A DNA stretch of 64,000 nucleotides from Kalaharituber pfeilii (lineage: Eukaryota; Ascomycota; Pezizomycetes; Pezizales; Pezizaceae): contig WHUZ01000009.1 in assembly GCA_015179045.1 (NCBI GenBank), positions 1,178,001-1,242,000 on the forward strand, in the 5' to 3' direction. The notes under the pieces were generated by a model. That model did not search any database, was not told where the DNA came from, and was given only the letters and a program-made list of their open reading frames with translations. The position numbers were made by a program, and so were the translations under genes. Shown here piece after piece: positions 44,351 to 56,501 of the stretch (its first letter is position 1; every line of letters begins with the position of its first letter).

Positions 44351-45097
44351 CAGGTTTAAGCCGATTAAACGAATCCCTCCACAGCTATCCAGGTGAATTA
44401 AGGCCAGCGTTTACCAGATTGTTTGAGTATTTAAATGAGAAGAATCTTCCATATACTTATCTAAAATCGCTTGAATTTACGTAAATGGCCTGGTTTGCCT
44501 GATTCATGTGGATCAGGCCGGTCCAAGCCACTGAGAATACCGGCCTGGCCTGTTGGATTCATTGGTTGAATGGTACCCTCGGGCCGCTACTGATGTCGGG
44601 CCTTAAGCTTGGCGCGCGCGAATCAGGCCGCCGGAGACACAAGCCGTTATTCCTTTTGAATTCTCATCTTAACACTTTACACAAGGGCAACATTTACAAT
44701 GCGATTGTTCGCGACACTTGCGTCGTTGTGTCATGCGCAGTTCGTTGCCACAGCTACGCAGATCATTGCAACCGCAGCAGAAATGATATCATTCGTGCGC
44801 CTGCTGTAGTCGAGTGAAGCACTGGTTGATGCGAACTCCATGCATCGCGCCGCAAGGCCTGCCACGCGTGTGAGTCAGCGGCGTAGCCACATGCATGCAA
44901 GGCTGCGATTGGTTGTGAAGGGTCTGCTCACACATGGAAGCGACGGATTCATCGCCGGCTGAACTTATGCCGCCGGTATATATGCGTAACCATACCCCAC
45001 AAACCACTTTGTGCTCGGAGAACAGCTTACATCTCGTAACTCTCCTTTGGATCATCAAGAGGGCAGCTGCAAGCATTGAGAGAGAGTTTTATACATC
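44351..45097. other. Upstream region of the DUF7587-like gene
   Basis: No gene recognised. TATATATGCG at 44975 is a possible TATA region 120 bp before the ATG. Confidence 0.35.
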
Positions 45098-46958
45098 ATG
45101 GCCCGAAAACGGTCGGTGAATAATTCAGCCAATGCACGCGCTCAGGGCGGCCAAAAGGAGCAAAAAATGAAGGTACAAGCTGAGAGCCATGCGAACTCGA
45201 ATAGTAACAACGTGAAGGGCACTGCCTCTCAAACCATCCAGGGCCCGTACGAAATCCAACAGGCAGTAACAAGCAGCAAACAAGCACCTGCACCTGCGAA
45301 CCCATCGTTTGCGCCTTCACTTCAGAGCATTTCCCCGACGGGTTCCTTAGGTCAATCGTTGTTGTTTGTTCAATATCCGCCTTCAAATTCCAGTGGCCAG
45401 ATGGGGAGCTTGCAGGGTCAGAGCACTTTCCAGACGGGTTTCTCAGGTCAATCGCTGTTTTTCATTCAATATCCGCCTTCAAATCCCAGTGGCCAGATGG
45501 GGAGCTATCAGCCTCAGGTCTCAACAAGCATGGCAATGGGCCCCTATGCATCACCTGCTGCCCAACACGGAAACAGTAGCCATTATTACAACCTCTATGC
45601 AGCCACCGCGCCCTCTTACAGCACGCAAGGGATGTATCCCTATTCGACCGTAACAGGCAATGTCTATGGAAGTGTGCCACGTTTAGTGGGATACAATTAT
45701 GGGGGCCCGCATGTTATACCCTGTCTTGACGATTATGGAGGACAATTGGGCCTGGAGCTGTCAAAACTCTCAGTCTCAGCAACTACTCAAGATGACTATA
45801 CGGATAGCACTGGGAACAATTTGCCTTCGAGCAACTGGCAGCGCTTCCAGGATGCTGGCAGCAACATGCCTCAATCTACGTTGCTCGACTTGATGCAGAG
45901 CTATACAAACAGGTGAGAGCATGATTCCTTCAAGTCACTAAACCTACCGTCTCTTATCAGCATGGAAACCCTTGCTGGCAGAGTCTTCGGACCTACGGGA
46001 GAAGTTCCAATGATTATTTTGGCGGCATTGATCAAGACCCTACTACAGCGACTGATGGTCGTGATACCATATCAAGCTCTAGCTATAGCTCTTCTATCTC
46101 TTCCACAAACCAGCCCTTCATGATCGACCTTGAGATTGAGAAATGCCTGGAAGCTCAAAAAGGTCTCCAGATCCTTTCTCCCTGGCAACCGAGGTTAAAT
46201 ATGAATAGGTATTTGCTACTTTCACTTGGTTCCTTTGGTCGTAGTTACCCCAGACGTTCTGTCACACAATGAGAATGACTGCACCAGGAGTTTTTTCCCG
46301 TCCCCCCCCTCAAATCATTCTCCACCAAACGGGTAGACCCGCAATTGCTGTGCCTTTCCATTTCCAACTTTGCACGCGAATTACTCATAATTGTAATCCT
46401 AACGGCAAACGAAATTGCAGCTGATTTGGAAGCAGAACAATTCCCCAAAGTTTGTTGCATACTGATCTTCCACCCGAGCTTTATCGTGTTTACGATACCG
46501 GTTCAATCTCGCCATTTGACCCCACATACGGTTTTCTATCGGGTGTTCGCGCCCGGCATGGCTTCTGGAAACCGTTTACCTTCAGTTCTTTTGAGGAATT
46601 CACCTTTTACGTATCAAAACATGCGAACTGGTACAACAGAGACACATACACTCCTTTCATTTCAGTTACAGACTCAATAATGCGTGTTGTGAACGACGTC
46701 AGAAGCCGTCGCAATGCAAGTATAAAGCGGGGACAAACTGACCGAAATCCTTTGTTTGCGATGATCAATACCGAAATATTGGTGAGGCATTACGGGATTC
46801 AAATTTGGAAAATGGATGATACCATTGCTATGTTCGCAGGAAGTGATTTTCCTGGTAAGATGGGATGGTATCGGAGAGAGTGGATTTGCAAGGATCAGAT
46901 TCCGAGACAAGCTATAATGTATTATGATATCAACATTGACTCTCTAGGAATCCCTTAA
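45098..46958 (+). CDS. DUF7587-like domain protein with Gln/Ser-rich N-terminus
   Basis: Exons 45098-45912, 45984-46208 and 46436-46958, phase 2 at both joins, give 520 residues. The first ~340 residues are low complexity (Ser, Gln, Asn, Tyr, Gly) and contain a 32-residue tandem duplication with LGQSLLFVQYPPSNSSGQMG and SGQSLFFIQYPPSNPSGQMG. The last ~170 residues start LPPELYRVYDTGSISPFDP and include EEFTFYVSKHANWYNRDTYT then PFISVTDSIMRVVNDVRSRR and MINTEILVRHYGIQIWKM. This is the pattern of the fungal DUF7587 domain (xYRVxD...H..W..R.TPFISV). The fold resembles ADP-ribosyltransferases in outline, but no activity is shown. The second acceptor is the GCAG at 46435; the nearer TTGCAG at 46420 would give an immediate stop. 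No signal peptide. Confidence 0.7.
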
Positions 46959-46959
46959 G

Positions 46960-48068
46960 AAGACTTGAGCCTCAAGCAACAGTTAGCGGAGATGAATATT
47001 GTTTTGGAGATTTACAATGCATCGGGTTGTCATGCATTGTTTCGTTGGGTACAAAGAACTATCGTATCCTAATTTTTGGCGACATCCCGCCTGGTCACTG
47101 AAAGTTTTTTTTTAATTTTTTTTTTGTAAACTTGAATCTGCTTCTTGAGGTTTATTTATGCATATTGATATCGCGAATGCTTCAGAGTCAGCGTTGCAGT
47201 ACTGTGATTTGCACATGAAAATCTCAGGTTAATGCGAAGCCAATGTTGCCGGGCAATATGTGAGAGTCGTAGAAGGAATACACATTAAGTACATAGATTG
47301 GAATATCGAGCTTCTATTTCATTCGGCGGTAAGAGCTTGCAAACAGAATGGGTTATTTCAACTCCAACACTGCCCCCTGAACATGATCGTTATGCATTTT
47401 CAAGTATGACTGGTGTGTTTATGTTGGCAGATTTCGCCTTGTGTAATATACCAGTATCTTTATGCAAGCGAAAGCTTCCAAGGCAACAAGTGGCAAATTC
47501 CGATGTTTGAGAAGCGATGCGCATCTCCCTTCGCCTTGCTAGTGGAACAAAGGGCTGATATATTGCTATGTGATCACGATTTGTTTTAGTCTCATGATTT
47601 GTTTACGCGAAGCTGTTGAATAACAGGATCTGACTTAGCGCTGCGGAACATGGCCGGTGGAATGACCGGGATATAAATAGCGCTACACGACATAATCGCG
47701 GCGGCTATGCATATGGTTTCTCACGGAACAAATCGCACCTTCTAGGCGTTTTCTGGGTTTCGTATCGTCGTCATGTATGACAACACCGGGTGCCGCAGTA
47801 ATGGAACGAGTAAGCGCTAGGCCGCCGTGCTTCCGAGCCGTGGGTTTCCTGTTTCTTCTTATAAAACTTCGCGCTCCTTACGTCGTGATGGAGAAAATCC
47901 ACGCTCTTTACTTTCTAAATTTCTGTTCTCTTCTTGTTGTTTGTGAGGGGAGCTGGTACTCCGAAGTTCTGTGAAAACCGCACTTTATTTTCATTCGTTT
48001 GGAGGTCATTTCTACTTTCTGCACATCATACATATTAGTTTAATATACTCCGCACGTGCGCCATCTGG
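46960..48068. other. Intergenic, no gene recognised
   Basis: A T-run at 47107-47126 and short frames only. Confidence 0.35.
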
Positions 48069-51000
48069 ATGGCGTCGGTACCTTCCTCATACCCGATCGG
48101 GTCAATAATAGACATCTATAATTTCGACTCAACGACTGGCGTGGGGCTTGGCGTCGGAAGCCCTGCGCGGGGCACTGCCAGATTGGGAAGTGAGGCAATA
48201 CGGCGGGCACAGTCGAAGCTTGCGGCCATTCTCCAAACCTACTTTTACAACATCTCACCAAGCCCGTGGACTCCGCCTGCTGTATATCTCTCGTTGCACC
48301 GCTCACTCGAGGCTTTGGAAGACGCATTATACCAAACCGATCAATGCAGGACTGGGGTACAAGAAGGCATATTGGGACTGCTTACCAATGGATTGTTCGA
48401 CCTGCTGCAGGCGATAGAGCTACTACTGATGAGTTCGAGGGTTGATGGTCCAAGAAACGAGAAGTGGTGGGACCGCTTTGCGAAGGAGTTGCACGAGTTG
48501 GACAACTCTGGGCAAGGAAACGCCTTTCAAGAGGCTCGTGAGAATGTAGACTATTTCACATGGGTTACGAGGTGGATTCTAAGGGTCAGCGTACACGGCG
48601 AGTACACTAGAAGGATTACTGTGGCTGGGGACAAACTGGAGAAAATGCTGGTAAAGTTGTGTGATTCGCAACTTGAATTGTACAAGTGGGATGGGGCTGA
48701 TGGAGAAGGTAACGAAGCCTTCATATATCTGAACAAAGTAACAGCGTCGAATGAAACTAACATGAGTGCGTTCAAGAACCATTTGATATGACCAAACGCT
48801 TTTCAGAGATGGCCACATATCAAGGAGATCTGTTCCTACGGCAGGTAAAGCTTGAGGCTGTCCTTAGGGTGTGGATATTCTGGGTCTATAAGGTAAACAA
48901 CCCCTGCATCATTATTGCGAACTAGCTGACAGTACACTCTTATGTGTAGTCTACCATAGCACTACAGCACATCCAAATAACCCAAAGGGTGTCACCAAAA
49001 GTGTACCTTAACCTCCTAAAGGCAGGATGGCTATTCAAACAACTTCGAGCTGACAATCGTCTGGAGCATTGCTCGGACGAGTTGAGAGCTGTGGTATCTC
49101 TACTCTGTAACGTACGTGTTCCCTCCGAGGACATTCTGATGAATGAATGCTAACAAGCTTTTTATCAGGAGCTTGTGTTGACATTCAAAATACTTCTCGA
49201 GCAATGGTTACCAAATCCTGACTTGACTGAACTTATATCGGAGGGAGATTGGAACATCCTCTTGGACGATGGCTTCGAAGATTGGGAGCTACTAGTAGAG
49301 GCAAAAGAGTTTGCGGATGCACGTGCTACTATCACAACGAAGTTGGTGGTTCAGCTTGAGGAATCTCCAATCGTACCCAGTATCCAAGGGCTCGCATTTG
49401 AGGACGAAACGGGCACAGATCTGGATGGTATGAACAGTGACAGCGACTTTGCCCCAGATTTTCACTATTCTCCTATTATTATGCGGGAGGACGATTACTC
49501 CGATGAAGAAGGCGACTCAATTGATCTCAAAACACCAATGCTACCGAACGGACAAGGCTCTATGGACAACGATACCGCCTCAGAAAGATCTCTAAATTCG
49601 TCACATACCTCTTTAAGCTCTCTGTATAGTGTTTACAGCACCAGCGACTCGATTTCCTCGGTAACAACAGTGGAGGACGATGAGATCGAACCAAAAGAGC
49701 CAGGGAGCCCTGACATCAAGTTGATGATGAGTCCAGCCGCCGTCCCACAATCTGCATATGAGACGTACGAGCCCCTTGAGACTTTTACCGGACACTATGA
49801 AGAAAACCTCAGACCACATAATGTGCCTCAGCCGACTGAGGGGATGCGATCAAAAGAGCCAATGCATACGCGTGAGATACACGAAGGGGGTGAAGTTCCC
49901 CGGCCGTGGGCTGACAGCCCTAGTTCGGGGTCTCCGGGTCTGTCAGGTCACAGTCGCACCCCCAATGGTTCACGTTTCCGCGAGCATCTCTCCCAAGAAC
50001 TGTCCTATAAGCCTCTGCCCGACATACCAGGAATCAGCATTGGTCATGATTCCTCTCAGAAGCCCAAGGAGCCCATTACAGACGCTCTACCCGATACCTT
50101 TCTCCCACCTGTTCCGGTAAAGGGTCCTAATAGCTTGTTGGCTCCGGTCGGACGGCTAGCTCCATCCGGTCTCAGTGCAACCAGGTCTGTAAAACGAATA
50201 CCAGTTGGTGGCACCATGAGCTCGGCGGGTGGGCGAGACTCTGCCGTACCTGTTTTACCCACTAGGGCATCGACTATTGCCTATCACAAAACGCATACCT
50301 CGGAAGCCTCACAAAAGCCGGCCGGCACGCAGCATACGCCAACTGGGATTCCACCAGGGCTTGGGGTAAAGACTGCTGCTAAAGAGGGTCCCAGAGCTAT
50401 CCCAGCTCCGTTACAGCTTTCAAAAAAGCCAACCAAGCTGGAAAAAGCATTGAGAACCGCCAGAGGTGAGGGTGGTTGGAGTAATTTGCTGATGCCTGGC
50501 CATGGCTCAGGCATCCGTGATAAGGATGGAGGAGACTCACAAATTGCTGGACCGACTTCTAGTTGCCCGCTCTCTAGTAAGAGGGTTCACGAATCTCCAC
50601 AGTATCCTAAAACGCCAGTGCCGCCCCTTACAGTGGTATCAGGAGAGGTTATTGCTGTCAACAAGGAAATACGGCCGTCAATAGACAAAAGTAGCATCTC
50701 ATGTCCCACGCCAGCCGGACTACCAGCTATCTCAGTGGACAATTCCTCTCTTGAGAATAGTTCCGTGATTGATCCGGAAGCCAGCAAGGCCCCACTGCAG
50801 AAGAAGTCTACGAAGAGGGGTCATAAGCGATCAAACAAGAGCATTGCAGCTAGAACGGCTGCAATGGAAAAGCGTTCAGAATACGAACCACAGCCCGGAG
50901 AAATTGAGATCCTGGGCGAAGAGCTTTGGGGAACAAATGCACTTGCATCAGATACTGGCCTTCCTTCAGGCAGGTGGGATGAATGCGTTATAAGAATATT

Positions 51001-52088
51001 CAAGAGGAGAGGTGGTGGCTTCAGGGTTGTCACTTTCCGTGATGGCAAGGTTAACGAGGATTGGGTTGATCCTCTACAAGCGGAATTGGTGCTGGAATAT
51101 GCACATCACATGCATGAAACAGTTCCCATAATCTTTGTCAGGAAGATGAATGAGAAGAAGGCACCAGAGAATGAAGAAGAGGGGAAGCTGAGAAGAGAAA
51201 GCACACGAAGTTCATTCGCTTGTGTAGGTGACGGAGATGAAAAACCTCGACTGGGCAATGCGGAAACTTTCTACTATCGATTCAGAAGGTTGGACGACAT
51301 GTTCAACTTTCAGCTTGCATGGCTTGGGGAAATTGTATTAACGGACATGTAAGTTATTTCTGCATCCACACAACCAGAAAAGCTTCGCTACTGGCAAGAT
51401 TACATAAACTAACTTTTGGATATATAGACCAGCCGTGAAATCTATTCGGTACAAAAAGGGCTTCGTTGGAGGTGAATTTGCTACCGCACGAGCAAGAGTA
51501 CAGATATGGAAGGAATCCCCTGGCTTTCACGAGAGTGGGCATGTTATTTCCAGTAAAGTGCATCGTGGACGTGGAAGGCCCATAAAGACACGAATTGTCA
51601 TGTTTTGGGACGAGATGATCTGCACTACTTTCAGTAAGGCTTCATACCAAGATTGCAATTGGATCCTACCTGAAACAATCTAACCAGTGTTTACAGTAAA
51701 TGAGAATATTGACATTGAAGCTAAGCCGAAATCGAAAACGTTGAGATTGAAGGCTGTCTCTCATCGCCCCGCCTTTAATCCTTCCGTTCGTGCGAAATTG
51801 TTTGGTCAATCATTCATAACGACACCAGCCACCTTAGTGCCCGGCCAACTTAGCACTATCAACAGTGGTGGTGTGGCTTTGGACAACTCAAAGCCTGGTG
51901 GATTCTCAGATGAGGATGCTTTTGATGATTTTAAATGGTTTGAAATTGAATTCTATGATGAGACTGAGATGAAATGGTTTTACCAAGATTTCATGCGTTG
52001 CCTCAAGGATCGGCTCCGCGAGATGAGGGTAATAGGCGGCGGGGAAACTGCAGCTGAAAGCAGCCGTGAGAGACATGGGAGAAACTAA
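48069..52088 (+). CDS. Large orphan protein, 1221 aa, six exons
   Basis: Exons 48069-48708, 48807-48892, 48950-49111, 49169-51348, 51428-51633 and 51697-52088, all phases consistent. The first ~320 residues are mostly helical and hydrophobic/charged (SLEALEDALYQTD, GLFDLLQAIELLLM, WVTRWILRVSVHGEYTRRIT, KLEAVLRVWIFWVYKS, LLKAGWLFKQLRADNRLEHC), like an all-helical repeat or scaffold. The middle ~550 residues are acidic then Ser/Pro-rich and probably disordered. The C-terminal ~300 residues are folded: WDECVIRIFKRRGGGFRVVT, FRDGKVNEDWVDPLQAELVL, YYRFRRLDDMFNFQLAWLGE and WFEIEFYDETEMKWFYQDFM. No signal peptide or membrane helix. I do not recognise the family. The last acceptor could be CCAG at 51684 plus TTTACAG nine bases on; both are in frame. 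Confidence 0.8.
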
Positions 52089-52239
52089 GGGTTGGGATTA
52101 TTTTGTGCATTTGATTTGCGATTTCTTATCTAGGTATAATCTAAATCAAGGATGGATGGCACCACAGATTTTCGTTTTTTATGCGTAGGAACGGCCAGTT
52201 AGAGGGTTTTAGGGTCACCAGAGCTTGGCTTTAGTTGGA

Positions 52240-52268
52240 AGGAAAAAAAAAAAAAAAAAAAAAAAAGA
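52240..52268 (+). repeat. Poly(A) tract
   Basis: About 24 A followed by purine-rich GAAGGAAAGAAAAGG, 150 bp past the orphan gene stop. The upstream sequence does not resemble either retroposon family. Confidence 0.5.
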
Positions 52269-52735
52269 AGGAAAGAAAAGGTATAACTTGTCAGCTGGAT
52301 GGAGTAGCTTGGGATTGTATATTGTACTGTTGTTTGTGTAATTCTCGATAAAGGTGGATAGAATCTTGGCTTTAGAGGAACTTGGCACATGTTGCATCTG
52401 TATTTTATGACAAAATGGATGGATGAGTACTGGTATTTGTTATGACTTCACAAAGAGTGTTCCCTACCTCGCTTTACTCTTCACATTTGGATTATATGCA
52501 TAGAGCCAGACGTACATGTGGCTCCAACCAAACACACATTGCATCAGGAACATAATAGGATTACGGTTGCTGTAAAGACTAAGCAGCCTACACGAAGCAA
52601 AAGGAATTTGCTGAGTTTTCAAAACTGCTCCGGGTTTGAGCATCCTAGCTTTTTGAATTTGCTTCTCCTAAGCTGATAGTGCGATGAAAAACATAAATGT
52701 ATGTCACCTGACCGACTCAGTCATCCCTAGTTGAT

Positions 52736-52810
52736 TGCCCAGTCGTGGCTATAAGTGGGGTTATATGATTAAAAAGAAATAATATAAAATAAAATGAAAT
52801 AAATAAATAA
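52736..52810 (+). mobile_element. Probable family A retroposon, worn
   Basis: GCCCAGTCGTGGCTATAAGT then GGGGTTATATGATT and an A-rich tail (AAAAAGAAATAATATAAAAT). The likely target duplication is CTAGTTGAT (52727-52735) and CTAGTTAAT (52811-52819). The 3' half matches family A; the 5' half is diverged. Confidence 0.45.
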
Positions 52811-52819
52811 CTAGTTAAT

Positions 52820-53794
52820 CCTGTTTCTTCTAGTCCACGGGTACAGTAAGACCATACTGCTAGAAATGCTACAGCCTCTTCCCATACTCAACTAATCTGG
52901 CTTGACAATTGAACTACAAGATATCACTCTTTTAGAAAGAAGTGTTGTACATCGTATTCTCCCTGAACACACCTAAAGGATACGCTTCATTCCCCAAGCT
53001 TGTGCCTGTTCGTTGTGGCAATACGTACTACTTTCAAGTGTCTCAATATGTTCCTCAACAGCACTCCATGCAAGGCTGACTACTCATGTTCCACAAAGGG
53101 TTGGTGAGCTCAAGATATACTGTACAGAAGTCCGGTTACAAATTGTCCTGCATTCTATGGGCTAAGTCCTCGCATATCTGAAACAAACCTGGCTGCAACA
53201 TTACAACTACCGAAGCTGGTACTGTACGAACCCTTTTTTTAATGGCAGGTTTAACGAAGGTGCAAGATAGCTTTTGACTTGACCAGTTGGGGTTGATTCC
53301 TAGGACAAGAAAGTAGTACGAGGGCCAGCTGCATATGCAGGGCTTAGCAAATAGTTACACAAAACCTCATGCAACTCAAAGAACTAAAGGCATTAACTCT
53401 GGCTGAAGCAGAGTTAGCTAAATGTCAAGCTATTCAAGAGCATGATAACATTGCTGACAATCACACTCAAGATGCACTCACGGCGGATAGTGGCTGAAGC
53501 ACTGGAAAGTTCATGGAGGAAAGTAACTGAAACGCCGGAAGATCAGCCGGAAGGTCAAGAAATTCAGGAGTGCGATGATAGTGCAGACGACCACGCCCAG
53601 GATGTTATTGTTCTGTACTCACGCAGAATAGTTCAGGAGGACAGTTCAGGAGGATACCGAAGCAGATGCCCAAGTACTGGAGTAGGTGGTCTAGCGGCGT
53701 GGTGGATAAAGGTGTGCGTATGGGTATAGGTATGGGTGTGGACATGGGTTGTACGTAGCAGTAGAGTAGCGGTCGTCTTAAATATATACGTCAA
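52820..53794. other. No intact gene; short coding remnant
   Basis: At about 53369-53492 a plus-strand stretch reads QLKELKALTLAEAELAKCQA then IQEHDNIADNHTQDALTADS before a stop. This is a helix-like piece of the kind seen at the ends of fungal DDE transposases. It is isolated and not called as a gene. Confidence 0.3.
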
Positions 53795-53805
53795 GTCGTA
53801 ATGTC

Positions 53806-53913
53806 AAGCCTGCCTCTGGGCTTTGAGGGTTTAGACCCAGGGGCCCTGCCATGGCGAACAGCTAGCTGCACGCGGGGTCATGTGATAATTAAAAAAAAAA
53901 AAAAAAAAAAAAA
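53806..53913 (+). mobile_element. Ultra-short poly(A) retroposon, family A, long form
   Basis: The conserved part GGCCCTGCCATGGCGAACAG then CTAGCTGCACGCGGGGTCAT and GTGATAATT is preceded here by about 34 extra bases (CTGCCTCTGGGCTTTGAGGG, TTTAGACCCAGG). The tail is about 24 A. The target duplication is GTCGTAATGTC / GTCGCAATGTC (53795-53805, 53914-53924), one mismatch. Confidence 0.8.
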
Positions 53914-54257
53914 GTCGCAATGTCGATTGCCCTACCACATACTAAATCGCAGTACTTAAGTTATAAGTGTCATTATCTCACTCAGAATCAGAAGCAGGTT
54001 TCTACAATTGTATAGGCCTGGAAAAATCTTGAACAGTCCGCTGGCAGGAGGTAAGTGTAAAAGCATCCTGCCCAATCGTTATTAAATAGGCACAGGTTCG
54101 TTGAATAAATTAAGAGACACCTTCATTAGTACAGACCGTTTTCATGCTCCTTACTGTCCGCAACAGCAATTATTCACTGATCCCCGTTGAAGTCAATGAT
54201 CATCATGCTGGTAACTCGATATGATCTCAACCACTGCTGATGGAAGATTGTTCGTTC

Positions 54258-54323
54258 AACCTGACCCGGGTATATGGGTCCCTGCCATAGGCTGATAGTC
54301 TGTATGCGGGGTTACGTGATCAA

Positions 54324-54365
<42 letters not shown>
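54258..54365 (+). mobile_element. Ultra-short poly(A) retroposon, family A, long form
   Basis: AACCTGACCCGGGTATATGG then GTCCCTGCCATAGGCTGATA, GTCTGTATGCGGGGTTACGT, GATCAAC, then about 40 A, the longest tail in the window. The perfect 13 bp target duplication AGATTGTTCGTTC (54245-54257, 54366-54378) and long tail indicate a fairly young insertion. Confidence 0.85.
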
Positions 54366-54368
<3 letters not shown>

Positions 54369-54379
54369 TTGTTCGTTCC

Positions 54380-55593
54380 CTACCTCTATATTCGAGGCCC
54401 TCAATTCCACAGACTCAGGGGATATCACTGCCATTGATGACGGTGCCTTCCAGTTTTATAAGGTATCAAGCTGCATACCAAGCTATCGGCCGAATAAAGT
54501 TGGTCTTGAGGAAGCTGTTGGAATGAGTGCTATAATTGTTATGCATTGCAGGCCTCCTGGAAGAAACGGGATCTTCACAAGTGGCCATGAGTAATAAAAG
54601 CGCAAGGGCCATGGAAGGTGTGGCATTCCAAACTGAGGAATCAGTGGAAGCATGCAGCTAAAGCATCACTGTGCGCTAGTTGGTGAGATGAGAATGTGAG
54701 ACTTTAGTTTTGGCATCTTCGAGGGCAGATAAAGATTGATGTACTAGTGTCAAGTGGTCTTGGCATCGCTTTGTCACGAGTCATTGACTCCTTAGCGCGT
54801 GTATACAATATGATCTGTAGAAGACAAAATAGACAAAATTGACAAGAAATAGTTTATCACTAAGACCGAGAAGAACATTCTGTTGCATTGGTATAATAGT
54901 TTCTCTTGTCTTCTGGGCACAGATGCTGAATCGTACGATTGCTTGTACCTCGTCAATGTCGGCAGATGATCTGGAGCTAGCATCTTAATCTTATGTGCAA
55001 TTGAGATTTCATATTCGAATTCTCGGTAGCGCTCAAGCCTTTTGGTTGACAATTAGTTTGAGACTAGTACCAAAATTTTAGTTCTAGATCAATTAAGCGC
55101 ATAACGATAAACCTGCGTCCGCATGGTTGCCACCATTAGACTGTGGTTACCCCTAAAGCGTTAGCTGGACCGCAGCTTCGGATCGGGGGAAATACAGTAA
55201 ACTAGCAATGAATTGCCTGCGGAAGAGAACGAATAGAAAGCTTACGGTACAAGCGAAGTGCGGAAATCTAGTTGCGCAATTTCAATACCTAATCATTCCT
55301 CAGCTTCGGGGTAGAGGTATGGTGGAGTCCACGTACAGACTTAAACTTGACACACTACTTCATCACCCAACCACATCTGATTAAAAAATAAACAATGTAG
55401 ATATGTACTATTTCACCTGCTCTACAACGAGTCATTGTCCAAATTTAACAATATCAAGGTGATGTTGAGTAGAGGAGGATTGAAATTTTGGACTTTATAT
55501 GGAGCACCTTGGAAGAGTAACATGCCAAATTTGCCAAATTTGCAGAATTTGTACTAGTGTGAGAACAAAACTTACTATACATACAGGAATGAT
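54380..55593. other. No gene recognised
   Basis: Short frames without domain evidence. AT-rich from 54800 on. Confidence 0.35.
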
Positions 55594-55873
55594 TCACCTA
55601 ATTCTTCGATGGCTTTTACATACATATTCAGTAAACTCTTTTGTACCATATGTACAACCATCCCTATATGCCTTCATAGTCCATGAGCTTCTTAAAAAAA
55701 CCGTTAATAGTAATATCAGAAATAGAATTAACGGCTTCAGAAATTATTGGTTGTAAAGCATTAAGATTATACTTACAATGATTGCTTGCATAAGATTCTT
55801 CACTTTCACTATATACAAATGGTCCACAAATGCCCTCCTCCACTGCAACTAGCTCTGAGGTTTCCGGTTCCAA
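55594..55873 (-). pseudogene. C-terminal remnant of a DDE-type transposase
   Basis: A minus-strand frame (SNHCKYNLNALQPIISEAVN then ITINGFFKKLMDYEGI) stops near 55670. In the neighbouring frame it continues as MKAYRDGCTYGTKEFTEYVC then KSHRRIR and a stop at 55594. The pattern FF+K....AYR.G...KxF...V..(Y/C)KSHRR(I/V) is the typical C-terminus of a group of fungal DDE-superfamily endonucleases. The catalytic core is absent and the frame is broken, so it is a fossil. No TIRs were located. Confidence 0.45.
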
Positions 55874-55874
55874 A

Positions 55875-56501
55875 GCTACTCTTCTTTTCGCCCCCTAGCA
55901 GCAACGGCAAGCAAGGTAGCTTTTCTTTTATTTTTCTTAGGTGTGTGTATACCTATTACTACGATATTAGTTCATTCCTTACCTAAAGAAGCTATAGGGC
56001 ACGCTATACACACCTTTTGTGATGTAACTGAAGTTATCTGATGCTAAATATCCGTTTCGATGTCGCAATATGAGGTGCGGAATCCCCTGAGAAGACTGCC
56101 GAAAAGAGGCTACTATGTAATTGTATATTAGTCAGCAATCCAGGGAATGTAACTGGTGGTCTGGGCAGGTATGTTACGTATGATATACGCATGTTCTACA
56201 TGTGCGTCAGCGGGCCATGATTAGTAATGTACTGGAGTTATTAAATTCTGAATATGGCAGTAACAGATTTCTGAGCATGCAATGCAATCATATCTAACCT
56301 TCACAACATAAACCTGACATTGTTCGAGCTCGCGGGTTTCGACAAATAGCAGTAATATTGAAAGCAGCGGTTGAGCTGTGAAGCAACGGACCAGTGCACT
56401 ACTCCTTCTACTGGCAGGTTGAATTTTGTACTACGGCATATTCTGTTTCGATATCAGTGACACAAATCTCCATCCAATATCTGTAGTCACACACACTGAC
56501 A
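55875..56501. other. Upstream region of the SDR gene
   Basis: Nothing else recognised. Confidence 0.35.

Noticed and set aside
44206..44484. Pro/Ala/Gln-rich frame downstream of the SDR, and its antisense Trp/Gly/Leu-rich partner
   Set aside because: Explained by the ~19 bp minisatellite, which is open in several frames.
46209..46425. Acceptor TTGCAG at 46420 for the second intron of the DUF7587-like gene
   Set aside because: Joining there gives an immediate TGA; the GCAG at 46435 keeps the frame open.
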